The position numbers were made by a program, and so were the translations under genes. From Methyloceanibacter methanicus (GTDB taxonomy: Bacteria > Pseudomonadota > Alphaproteobacteria > Rhizobiales > Methyloligellaceae), in the NCBI RefSeq assembly GCF_001723285.1, contig NZ_LPWG01000014.1, forward strand, positions 186,001-250,000: a stretch of 64,000 bases of DNA. Direction: 5' to 3'. Each line of letters opens with the position of its first letter. Positions within the stretch are counted from its first letter, which is position 1. This document shows, piece after piece, positions 35,790 to 43,953 of this stretch. Below the pieces are notes generated by a model, which saw only the letters and a program-made list of their open reading frames with translations, ran no database searches and was not told where the DNA came from.

Positions 35790-37343
35790 TCACTCAGCGG
35801 CCTCGAGGCGCTTCTTGTCGGCGCCGAAATCTTCGGGGAAATGGGTTAAGGCGCTCATCACGGGATAGGGGGCAAACCCTCCGAGCGCGCAGAGGGAGCC
35901 AAGCTTCATCGTATTGCAGAGATCTTCCAGGATCTCCAAGTTTTCCGCCCGGTCCTCGTCGGCGACGATCTTGTCGATCACCTCCATGCCGCGGGCCGAA
36001 CCGATCCGGCAGGGCGTGCACTTGCCGCACGATTCGATGGCGCAGAACTCCATGGCGAAATGCGCCTGCTTGGCCATGTCGACCGTGTCGTCGAACACGA
36101 CCACGCCAGCGTGGCCGATCAGCCCGTCGCGCGCTGCGAAGGCTTCGTAGTCGAACGGCGTGTCGAACAGGTCGCGCGGGAAATAGGCGCCGAGCGGGCC
36201 GCCGACCTGAACCGCGCGTACCGGACGGCCCGAATAGGTGCCGCCGCCGATGTCGTCCACGAGTTCGCCGAGCGTAATGCCGAAGGCCGTCTCGTAGAGG
36301 CCGCCATGCTTGATGTTGCCGGCGAGCTGGATTCGCATCGTGCCGCGAGAACGGCCCATGCCGAAGTCATGATAATACTGACCGCCCTTGTCCATGATGA
36401 TCGGCACGGTCGCGAGCGACAGCACGTTGTTGATGATGGTGGGCTGGCCGAACAGGCCGACATGAGCGGGAAGCGGCGGCTTGGCGCGCACTTCGCCCCG
36501 CTTGCCTTCGAGGCTGTCGAGCAGCGAGGTCTCCTCGCCGCAGACATAGCGCCCCGCCGTCGCGGACCTCCATGTCGAAGGCGTAGCCCGAGCCCGCCAC
36601 GTTGTCGCCGAGAGGCCCGCGTTGCGCGCCGCATCGATCGCCGCGCGCAGGGCGACGCTGGCATGGGGATACTCGGAGCGCAGGTAGATGTAGCCGTAGG
36701 TCGCGCCCACGGCGATGCCGGCGATGGTCATGCCCTCGATCAGCACGAAGGGATCGCCTTCCATGATCATGCGGTCCGCGAAGGTGCCGCTGTCGCCCTC
36801 GTCGGCGTTGCAGACGATGTATTTCTGCTGGGGCGGGCAATCGGCGACCGTGCGCCACTTGATTCCGGTGGGGAAGCCGGCGCCGCCGCGGCCGCGCAGG
36901 CCGGAGGCCAGAACCTCCTCGATAATGCCGTCGGGGCCCACTTCGAGGGCCTTCTTGAGGCCCGCGTAACCGCCATGGGCCTGGTAATCCTCCAGGGACC
37001 GCGGATCGGTCGTGCCGACCCGGGCGAAGGTGAGGCGCGTCTGGTTCTTGAACCAGGGATAGTCGTCCACGACACCGATGCATTTCTTGTGCGGCTTGCC
37101 CTCGAGCATGCCGGCATCGATCAAATCGTCGACCTTGGAGGCCCGCACCGGGCCGTAGCCCACGCGGCCCTGGTCGGTTTCGACCTCGACCAGCGGCTCC
37201 AGCCAATACATGCCGCGCGATCCGTTCCGCACGATCTCAAGGTCCAGGCCGCGCTCCTTGGCCTCTTTCTCGAAGCGCTTGACGACGGCTTCCGCGCCGA
37301 GAGCCAGCGCGCCGGAATCGCGGGAAATATAGATGCGAGTCAC
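35790..37343 (-). CDS. fdsB: NAD-dependent formate dehydrogenase, beta (FMN/NAD) subunit, locally out of frame
   Basis: 517 residues. An N-terminal thioredoxin-like 2Fe-2S-type domain is followed by the NuoF-like part: GLRGRGGAGFPTGIKW (FMN/NAD), IVCNADEGDSGTFADR, YVCGEETSLLDSLEG and the 4Fe-4S site ESCGKCTPCRIG. Between about 36556 and 36607 the frame reads TTWRARATPSTWRS, while the next frame gives the expected GDNVAGSGYAFDMEVRDG. One base missing at one end and two at the other restore the sequence, so this is probably a reading error and not a dead gene. The GTG start overlaps the fdsG stop (GTGA). Confidence 0.9.
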   Translation of the reverse strand: MTRIYISRDSGALALGAEAVVKRFEKEAKERGLDLEIVRNGSRGMYWLEPLVEVETDQGRVGYGPVRASKVDDLIDAGMLEGKPHKKCIGVVDDYPWFKNQTRLTFARVGTTDPRSLEDYQAHGGYAGLKKALEVGPDGIIEEVLASGLRGRGGAGFPTGIKWRTVADCPPQQKYIVCNADEGDSGTFADRMIMEGDPFVLIEGMTIAGIAVGATYGYIYLRSEYPHASVALRAAIDAARNAGLSATTWRARATPSTWRSATAGRYVCGEETSLLDSLEGKRGEVRAKPPLPAHVGLFGQPTIINNVLSLATVPIIMDKGGQYYHDFGMGRSRGTMRIQLAGNIKHGGLYETAFGITLGELVDDIGGGTYSGRPVRAVQVGGPLGAYFPRDLFDTPFDYEAFAARDGLIGHAGVVVFDDTVDMAKQAHFAMEFCAIESCGKCTPCRIGSARGMEVIDKIVADEDRAENLEILEDLCNTMKLGSLCALGGFAPYPVMSALTHFPEDFGADKKRLEAAE

Positions 37344-37813
37344 GACTGGGCCTCCTTGAGCAGCTCGTCGAGCCGCTCCTCGTCAAGGCCTGCGTAGACG
37401 TCCTTGTCCAGCATCACAGCCGGAGACGAATGGCAAAGCCCCAAGCAATAAACGGGCTCCAGGGTCACGCGGGCGTCGGCTGTGGTCCCGCCCATCTCGA
37501 CCCCGAGCTTCTCTTTGGCGCGGCTCTCCAGCGCACGCACGCCGGCGGCCTGACAGGACTCCGCAAGGCATATCTTGAGAGTGCGGCGTCCGGGCGGTTC
37601 GCGCCGGAAGTCGTGGTAAAATGTCACGCAGCCATGCACTTCGGCCCGTGTGATATTGAGGGCGTCGGCAATCAAGGGTTCCGCGTCCAGCGGGACGCAC
37701 CCGAAGACCTCCTGCAGCGCATGGAGGATCGGTAGTGTCGCGCCTCTTTGATCCTGATGCTCCGCGATGATTTCTACCGCGCGCTCAGGGTTCCATGTTT
37801 CGTATTTTGGCAT
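37340..37813 (-). CDS. fdsG: NAD-dependent formate dehydrogenase, gamma subunit
   Basis: 157 residues, start MPKYETWNPERAVEIIAEHQ. The NuoE-like 2Fe-2S thioredoxin fold has its ligands in CLAESCQAAG and CLGLCHSSPAVMLD. It passes electrons between FdsA and FdsB. The start at 37813 gives the normal family length, while the longer upstream frame runs through the operator palindrome. It is the first gene of fdsGBAD. Confidence 0.92.
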   Translation of the reverse strand: MPKYETWNPERAVEIIAEHQDQRGATLPILHALQEVFGCVPLDAEPLIADALNITRAEVHGCVTFYHDFRREPPGRRTLKICLAESCQAAGVRALESRAKEKLGVEMGGTTADARVTLEPVYCLGLCHSSPAVMLDKDVYAGLDEERLDELLKEAQS

Positions 37814-37836
37814 TGCCCAGCAACGTTTTTTGAGCC

Positions 37837-37853
37837 ATGTCCAAGATGGACAT
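37837..37853. promoter_or_regulatory. Operator-like palindrome ATGTCCA-AGA-TGGACAT before fdsG
   Basis: A perfect 7-bp inverted repeat with a 3-bp centre, 24 bp before the fdsG ATG. It has the T-N11-A frame of LysR-type sites, and a LysR gene lies immediately upstream. Confidence 0.65.
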
Positions 37854-37962
37854 ATCCCCATATGAAATCAATAAAGGAAGTCCGTTGGGGGATCGGGATT
37901 CCTGATTGAGCTCATGGGTATAGCCGTCCGCGATGCAGTTGTCCCGGTGGTTTTCTCAATCG

Positions 37963-38895
37963 CTAGACCTCGAGGGTCTCGGGCGGCGTTTTCACCGCGG
38001 CAATGCCCTCCAGGACGGGCGCCAGCTGCTTGGCCTCCACCACGAGGGCATTTATCAGCGGAGTCAGCGGGTTGCGGTGTGGTACCACCAACCCGATCGA
38101 GTGTGTGACAACCGGATCGACGATCGGGATGGCACGCACGTTCTTGGTGACCCCCAGCACCTCCGCCAGCCGCGCCGGCATGACGCTCGTCCATTTTCCG
38201 GTGCGGACATGGGCAATGAGGACGATGACCGAGTCCGATTCCAGCCTCGGGACGATATCGACGCCCGCCTCGTGCAGTTGAGCATCGATGATCCGGCGAT
38301 TCTGCATGTCGGGCGTCAGGAGGCAGAGGGGCATGTGGCCGACCTCCTGCCAGGTGACGCTCTCCCGGTCCGCCAACGGGCCCTCGCTTGAAGCGAGCAG
38401 GCGGTAGTACTCGGTGTAGAGCGGAACGGACTGCACGCGGCCCAACGGTTCGTTGTCCAGATAGGTCAGGCCGGCGTCCACCTCGAGATTTTCCAGCATG
38501 CTCAAGACCTCGATCGAGGTCCGGGAGTGAATGGTGAAGCGCACGTCCGGATGATGGGCCTGGTAGGGCGTGGTCAGCATGGCCACGATGGGCAGGGCCG
38601 TCGGGATCGCTGCGATCCGCAAATGTCCCGCAAGACCATGCTTGAGAGCGTCGATTTCCTGCCGCATGGCCCGTGTGTCGGATACGATCCGCCGGGCCCA
38701 GTCCAGCACGCGCTCTCCCTCGGGCGTGAACCCGCGAAAGCGCGACCCGCGTTCGACCAGAAGCACGCCGAGCGTGTCCTCCAGCTGCTTGATTCCGGCG
38801 GAAAACGTGGGTTGGCTCACGCCGCAGCTTTCCGCGGCGTGCCCAAAATGCCGCTCCCGCGAGAGCGTGATGAGAAACTCGAGCTTATCGATCAT
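37963..38895 (-). CDS. LysR-family regulator of the formate dehydrogenase operon
   Basis: 310 residues. The N-terminal winged helix-turn-helix (FLITLSRERHFGHAAESCGV then SQPTFSAGIKQLEDTLG) is followed by the two-lobed effector-binding domain. It lies directly upstream of fdsG on the same strand with a 150-bp gap that contains the ATGTCCA palindrome. By position it should control fdsGBAD, as FdsR-type regulators do elsewhere. The effector (formate or related) is inferred only from the context. Confidence 0.85.
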   Translation of the reverse strand: MIDKLEFLITLSRERHFGHAAESCGVSQPTFSAGIKQLEDTLGVLLVERGSRFRGFTPEGERVLDWARRIVSDTRAMRQEIDALKHGLAGHLRIAAIPTALPIVAMLTTPYQAHHPDVRFTIHSRTSIEVLSMLENLEVDAGLTYLDNEPLGRVQSVPLYTEYYRLLASSEGPLADRESVTWQEVGHMPLCLLTPDMQNRRIIDAQLHEAGVDIVPRLESDSVIVLIAHVRTGKWTSVMPARLAEVLGVTKNVRAIPIVDPVVTHSIGLVVPHRNPLTPLINALVVEAKQLAPVLEGIAAVKTPPETLEV

Positions 38896-38988
38896 GCCGT
38901 GCCGGGGGCGGGCCCCAATTCTCGTTCCGCAGCCAAGGCCGATAGTGGGGCCAGCACGCCGTCACAGCAACCTTTGAAGTGGCTTGCC

Positions 38989-39450
38989 CTACTTCTTCTT
39001 CTTTTCGGCCCGGAACGTCTTGTGGCAGGTCTTGCAGGCATCGACCACGCCCTTGAATTTGGCCTGCCATTCCGGCGCGTCGCCCTCCAACGCGGTCTTC
39101 AGCGCCGCGGCCGCCGTTTCCAGCCCCTCCGCATCGCCGGTGAACTTGTCCCATTGGGTCCAGATTTCAGGCTTGGCTTCGCTCGGGTGTCCGACCGTGC
39201 CTTCCGGAAAGAGCTCGGGGATCTTGGCCGCCGTGGTCTCGATCTCCGCTGCCGCGGCGGCTGCCTTTGCCGCGTCGAACGGCACCTTGCCCTTGGCCAT
39301 GTCGCCGAGGACCTTCATTGCGTCCTTCTGGGTGTCCATCACGTCCATGCGTTCCTTGACGACGCCCGTCGCTTCCTCGTGGGCCGCGAGCGCGAAGGGC
39401 AGGAACACCAAAGAGAAAACCGCAACGATTTGAGCCAGCTTCGAAATCAT
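38989..39450 (-). CDS. Cytochrome c' family protein
   Basis: 153 residues. A signal peptide (MISKLAQIVAVFSLVFLPFA, ending ALA) leads to a four-helix-bundle cytochrome with the haem site near the C-terminus, DACKTCHKTF, as in class II cytochromes c', and a Lys tail. Such proteins bind NO or serve as electron carriers in the periplasm. It is a single gene between the LysR regulator and an outer-membrane protein. Confidence 0.88.
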   Translation of the reverse strand: MISKLAQIVAVFSLVFLPFALAAHEEATGVVKERMDVMDTQKDAMKVLGDMAKGKVPFDAAKAAAAAAEIETTAAKIPELFPEGTVGHPSEAKPEIWTQWDKFTGDAEGLETAAAALKTALEGDAPEWQAKFKGVVDACKTCHKTFRAEKKKK

Positions 39451-39617
39451 GAATCACTCCCGAGCAAGTGTAAGGGTTGGCGACGGTCCCAGCGAACACG
39501 CACGCCGGGTAAGCGTCACCCAAAAAGGGTCCCTGAGACTCCCACTCGCCAGACTAGGGAAAGTGAAGGGTCTCAGGAAGATTGCACGACGTCACGCCTG
39601 TGTGATCGGGACCCGTA

Positions 39618-40796
39618 TCAGCAGTCCCCGAGCGTCTTCTGCCAGCCCACCGTGAAGGTGTAGTCGGTCTCCAATTGCGGACCGTTGAGCCGCTGGTAGA
39701 AGGGCACGCCGAACTCCGCCGCGAGGCGGTGGCCGCACGTGATGCCCTTCTGGCCGATCAGGTTGACGCCGAGCAGAAGGTCCGCCCGGTCCCCGCCATA
39801 GAAGTCGGGATTGGCGGTCTGCACGGGCGCCACGATGTCGAGGTCTATGCCGTCGATTTCTCCGAGGCTTTGATACGCTACCCGGAGCGATGTGCTGACC
39901 CAGGGAGCCCATTCATAGGCGGCCCAACCGGTCGCCTGGTGCAGATTGCCCAGCCGGTAGCCCTCGGCGTTCTCGTCTTCCAGGCGGAAATTGCCCCGGT
40001 ACTGGGCCCCGAACGACAGATTGCCCGTGCGGGTCGTGTAGACGATCCCCGGCAGCAGGTCCCACGTGCCCGACCCGAGCTGCATGGCATAGGGCAGGCG
40101 CACGATCGGCGTCGCACCCATCGGGGTCAGGATGCGGCCCTTTTCAGTGATGGACCCGGTCGGCGCGCTGAGGCTCATGAGCAGGTTCAAATGCTGCTCG
40201 CTGTCCTCGGTCTTCGAGTCGTAAAGACCGATGATGCCGCCGAACGACAGATCGCCGACGCCGTCGGTGCTGGTACTGAACCGGCCGAGCTGCGTCGTTC
40301 CCATGCCGCCCTTGTAGGTGATGTGAGTCATGTCCTTGTCGATATAGGGCAGCATCACGTTGAGCGTCACCCGGTCCGTCAGACCGTACATGGCCCCGAA
40401 CATGTTCATGTTCATGTTCATTTCGGTCGGGACCACCCGCAGCGTCGGGGGCTGCATGGGCAGACCGGCGAACCGGTTCGGTACGGTCGTCACGATCTTG
40501 TCGGGCGAGACATCGTCCAAGCCGATCTTGTTCCCTTCCATCCACATATTCATGTAGCGGTAGGAGAGCATGAGCTCGCCTTGATGGTGGCGGTGGTCGC
40601 CCATGACGCCGATCGGGCCGTGGGCATCGGCGCGCGGAGCATGTTTGAACGTGCCGTCCTCGTAGATCATGTCGTAGCTGGTGCCGGCGGGCAGGGTGGA
40701 ATCGGCTGCCGCGGTGAAGGCCAGCGTCTGAACGGCGGTGGCCGCGGCGAGCGCCAGCCACGTATGGCGCTTTCGCGCGTGAGCGTGGTCGAACAT
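39618..40796 (-). CDS. Outer-membrane MetA-pathway-like beta-barrel protein
   Basis: 392 residues from MFDHAHARKRHTWLALAAAT. Signal peptide, then many alternating beta strands, with His-rich DAHGPIGVMGDHRHHQGELM, a MNMNMNMFGAMYGLTDRVTL segment and a C-terminal strand ending in an aromatic-rich TDYTFTVGWQKT. These features match the MetA-pathway-of-phenol-degradation group, whose members are often found with copper genes. The His/Met-rich part suggests copper. It lies just after the DUF2946 gene on the same strand, so the two are likely co-transcribed. Confidence 0.7.
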   Translation of the reverse strand: MFDHAHARKRHTWLALAAATAVQTLAFTAAADSTLPAGTSYDMIYEDGTFKHAPRADAHGPIGVMGDHRHHQGELMLSYRYMNMWMEGNKIGLDDVSPDKIVTTVPNRFAGLPMQPPTLRVVPTEMNMNMNMFGAMYGLTDRVTLNVMLPYIDKDMTHITYKGGMGTTQLGRFSTSTDGVGDLSFGGIIGLYDSKTEDSEQHLNLLMSLSAPTGSITEKGRILTPMGATPIVRLPYAMQLGSGTWDLLPGIVYTTRTGNLSFGAQYRGNFRLEDENAEGYRLGNLHQATGWAAYEWAPWVSTSLRVAYQSLGEIDGIDLDIVAPVQTANPDFYGGDRADLLLGVNLIGQKGITCGHRLAAEFGVPFYQRLNGPQLETDYTFTVGWQKTLGDC

Positions 40797-40890
40797 TGTT
40801 TCGAAGTCCTCTGTTGAATCGATGCGATCCAGTGGCCCCGGCACAGGGCCCCCTTAGGGGCCGGTGCAACGGCGCTGGAAAATCAAGTCG

Positions 40891-41283
40891 TCAGAGGAGG
40901 GTGGGCGGGCCGCGGCTCTTGGTGTGTTTGGCAACCTGCCGGACCGCGCCCTCGTTCATCGCCCAGGTGGCGATGCGGACGCGTTCGGCGTCGATCATGG
41001 CGGTGACCGGCGCGGCGGCCAGCGCGACCATGAAGGCCGCATAGCCCTTACAGAACGGGCATTTCTTCTGCGGGGTGTCGGGGGTGTCCGGGCGGTGCCC
41101 GGCGTCCTGCATGGCCGCGCCCCGGTGGCAGGACATTTCGAAGGTCAGGCCGTCGTCGCCGAACGCGAACGCCGTCGCCTGCGACACGACGTGGCCGGGC
41201 ACCAGCGCCGTAAACAGCAAAACGCCCAGGAGCGCCAAGGCGCCCGCAAATCGGCGAGTCCTATGGAAATCCCCCAATCCCAT
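40891..41283 (-). CDS. DUF2946-like membrane or periplasmic protein
   Basis: 130 residues. One hydrophobic N-terminal segment, then CHRGAAMQDAGHRPDTPDTP and the motif KCPFCKGYAAF, typical of the DUF2946 family (CPFC), followed by a second hydrophobic region. The family is commonly located in copper operons. With the downstream beta-barrel gene it forms a probable copper-handling pair. Confidence 0.6.
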   Translation of the reverse strand: MGLGDFHRTRRFAGALALLGVLLFTALVPGHVVSQATAFAFGDDGLTFEMSCHRGAAMQDAGHRPDTPDTPQKKCPFCKGYAAFMVALAAAPVTAMIDAERVRIATWAMNEGAVRQVAKHTKSRGPPTLL

Positions 41284-41436
41284 GCCGCATTATTAATCAT
41301 ATCCTAACGTGGGGAAAAGGCATAAGAGCGGGGGAACATCTCGCGGGCCCGCGCTAAAAGGACTAGCGCGGCGTGCCGCGATCGCCGTTTCCACGACCCC
41401 GATCTCAATTCGCAGACGTCTCGAGTGCCCAACGCC

Positions 41437-42414
41437 ATGACGAAGACCAGCCCGACGCACGCTCTTGTCGCCGATATCGGCGGCACCAACGCGCGCTTCG
41501 CCATCGCCGATCTGGCCACGCTCAAGCTGGCGGACATCCGGACCTTTCCGACGGCCGAGCACGCCACCCTCGCGGCTGCCATGCGGGCCTATCTCAAGGA
41601 CGCGCCGGAGAAAATTGCGCATGCGGGCCTCGCCGTGGCAGCGCCGTTGCGGGAAGACACCGTCAAGTTCACGAACGCGGTCTGGACCTTCAAGCAAAGC
41701 ACGCTCGCCCAAGAGGCGGGGCTCGACGCCGCCTATGTGTTCAACGACTTCGAGGCGCAGCCTTACGCGCTTCCCGTTCTGGGTGACGACGAACTCCACG
41801 CGCTTGGCGGCGGGGCAGCTGTAGATCGGGCCCCCAAAGTCGTGCTCGGGCCCGGGACGGGCCTCGGCGTTGCGGGCCTCGTCTGGTCGCCGTCCGGCTG
41901 GGTGCCGGTACCGGGCGAGGGGGGACATCAGACCTTTCCGGCCGAAAACGAGCGCGAACTGGCGATCCTTGAGCGCATGCGCAAGGGCCTCGAGCGCCTT
42001 TCGGTGGAGCGTGCGCTGTCGGGACCGGGCCTTGCCGACATCTATCAGGCGATTGCCGCGTCTTACGGCTTCAGCGACATGGCGTTTTCGCCCAAGGAGG
42101 TCGAGCAGATGGCCATCGGCGGCGAGGACGACATGGCCACGGAAGCCCTGGACTTCTTCGTGCGCTGGCTCGGACGCTTCGCCGGCGACATGGCGCTGGC
42201 CTTCGGCGCCCGCGGCGGGGTCTATATCGGTGGTGGCATCGCGCCGAAAATGCTGCCCCGGCTTGAGCAGGCCGATTTTCGGGAGGAGTTCGAGCGCAAG
42301 GGCCGCATGAAGCCTTATGTGGAGGCGATCCCGATCCACGTGATCGTCAGCGACTACCCGGGCTTGAAGGGCGCGGCGGCCGGCCTGCGGACCAAGCTCG
42401 CCAACGCCGCCTAG
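41437..42414 (+). CDS. glk: Glucokinase
   Basis: 325 residues from MTKTSPTHALVADIGGTNAR. The phosphate-1 motif DIGGTNARF, the substrate Asp in FNDFEAQ, GPGTGLGVAGLV, PGEGGHQTF and GGIAPKMLP are all characteristic of bacterial Glk-type glucokinases. It phosphorylates glucose with ATP in the cytoplasm. A GTG twelve bases upstream is an alternative start. Its presence in a methylotroph suggests sugar or glycogen turnover. Confidence 0.93.
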   Translation: MTKTSPTHALVADIGGTNARFAIADLATLKLADIRTFPTAEHATLAAAMRAYLKDAPEKIAHAGLAVAAPLREDTVKFTNAVWTFKQSTLAQEAGLDAAYVFNDFEAQPYALPVLGDDELHALGGGAAVDRAPKVVLGPGTGLGVAGLVWSPSGWVPVPGEGGHQTFPAENERELAILERMRKGLERLSVERALSGPGLADIYQAIAASYGFSDMAFSPKEVEQMAIGGEDDMATEALDFFVRWLGRFAGDMALAFGARGGVYIGGGIAPKMLPRLEQADFREEFERKGRMKPYVEAIPIHVIVSDYPGLKGAAAGLRTKLANAA

Positions 42415-42432
42415 CGTTCGGCTCGGCGGCGT

Positions 42433-43329
42433 TCAGCTCACAGCGGACGCGATCGCCTCGCCCACATCGGCCAGGGCCGCATCGCGTTCCGTTTCGTCGG
42501 CCTTGGAGCCGGTGAGGAAGGCGGCGATCAGAATGGGATCGGGCCCGGTCGGCCAGGCCACGGCCACATCGTTGCTCGTGCCGTGCGGGCCGGTTCCCGT
42601 CCGGTCGCCCACGCGCCAGGTCTCCGGAAGTCCCGCCCTCAGGCGCGCCGTGCCCGTCTTGCAGCCGACGAACCATTCGGTCAGCAGGTCCCGGGAGAGG
42701 GGCGAAAGCGCATCGCCCACGAAGAGCTTGTCGAGATTGCCCAGCATGGCGTTGGGTGTCGTGGTGTCTCGGACCTCGCCGGGGCCGACATCGTTGAGCG
42801 CCGGCTCCATGCGGTCCATCCGCGTGACGTCGTCGCCGAGGGAGCGCACATACGCGGTTGCCGCCTCGGGCCCGCCGACCGTCTCGAGCACGAGATTGGC
42901 CGCCGTGTTGTCGCTCCAAACCATCGCCGCCGCGCACAGATCCGACAGGGATAGGACGCCCCCGGCATGTTTCTCGGTGACCGGCGCATAGGACAGGATC
43001 GCGCTTTTCGGCACGGGCACCTCGCGCGAGAGAGTCTCCTCGCCCTTGTCCACCCGGTTCAAGACTGCGGCGACCGCAAGCAGCTTGAACGTGCTGCACA
43101 TGGGAAAACGCTCATCGCCGTGGAGCTCTGCCGCAAGGCCGGTTCCGGGATCCGAAACCGCGACGCCCAGCCGGCCACCCACCGCCGTCTCGATCTCCGA
43201 GAACCGGCGTGTCAGCGCGGCGCCGGGCGTGGCGTCCGCGCGAACGGGCCGGCCACCTGGCAGCAAGGCATAGGTCAAGGCCGCGGAGGCGCCCGCGACA
43301 AACATGCGGCGCGAGAACATAGGGTTCAC
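42433..43329 (-). CDS. bla: Class A beta-lactamase
   Basis: 298 residues with a Tat-like signal (FSRRMFVAGASAALTYALLP). The class A motifs are present: STFK with Ser79, SDN at 139-141, EPALN with Glu175, and RTG at 243-245 in place of the common KTG. An Arg at that site is known in the carbenicillinase branch, so the enzyme may still be active. It should hydrolyse penicillins in the periplasm. It is a chromosomal single gene next to greA, with no resistance mobile element near. Confidence 0.92.
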   Translation of the reverse strand: MNPMFSRRMFVAGASAALTYALLPGGRPVRADATPGAALTRRFSEIETAVGGRLGVAVSDPGTGLAAELHGDERFPMCSTFKLLAVAAVLNRVDKGEETLSREVPVPKSAILSYAPVTEKHAGGVLSLSDLCAAAMVWSDNTAANLVLETVGGPEAATAYVRSLGDDVTRMDRMEPALNDVGPGEVRDTTTPNAMLGNLDKLFVGDALSPLSRDLLTEWFVGCKTGTARLRAGLPETWRVGDRTGTGPHGTSNDVAVAWPTGPDPILIAAFLTGSKADETERDAALADVGEAIASAVS

Positions 43330-43388
43330 TTACGTGCACATATCGGCAGAAGAAAGATTCCGGCCGTGCGAGCCCCGGATCGGTCGGT

Positions 43389-43862
43389 CTATTTGTACTC
43401 GACCTTGACGATCTCGTAGGACTTGCCGCCGCCGGGCGTCGACACTTCGACCACGTCGTTCTTGCGCTTGCCGAGCAGGGCGCGTGCGATCGGGGAGGTG
43501 ATGGAGATCTTGCCCTCCTTCACGTTACCCTCGATCTCGCCAACGATGCGGTACTTGACCTTGTCCTCGGTATCTTCGTCGATCAGCGTCACCGTGGCGC
43601 CAAACTTGACCTGATCGCCCTTGAGCTTGGACACATCGATGATGTCGGCGCGGCTGAGCTTGTCCTCAAGGTCGGCGATGCGCGCTTCGGTAATGCCCTG
43701 CAGCTCCTTGGCCGCATGGTACTCCGCGTTCTCCGACAGATCTCCGTGGGAGCGCGCTTCGGCGATCAACTTGATGATCCGCGGCCGCTCGGCGGTCTTG
43801 AGATTCTTGATCTCGGCCTCGAGGGACGTATAGCCCTCTGCGGTCATCGGCACCTTTTCCAT
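43389..43862 (-). CDS. greA: Transcription elongation factor GreA
   Basis: 157 residues. The N-terminal coiled coil ([35 protein letters not shown] with the acidic tip DLSENAEY) and the FKBP-like C-terminal domain ([20 protein letters not shown]) are complete. It rescues backtracked RNA polymerase by stimulating transcript cleavage. It lies 91 bp after carB on the same strand. Confidence 0.96.
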   Translation of the reverse strand: MEKVPMTAEGYTSLEAEIKNLKTAERPRIIKLIAEARSHGDLSENAEYHAAKELQGITEARIADLEDKLSRADIIDVSKLKGDQVKFGATVTLIDEDTEDKVKYRIVGEIEGNVKEGKISITSPIARALLGKRKNDVVEVSTPGGGKSYEIVKVEYK

Positions 43863-43953
43863 ATCCGTTCAAACTCCTTAGGGGGTCCCCCATGACAATA
43901 CTGTCAAGGAAGTGACCCGGCGAAGTCAAGAATCTGTTGATTTTGACCGTTTT

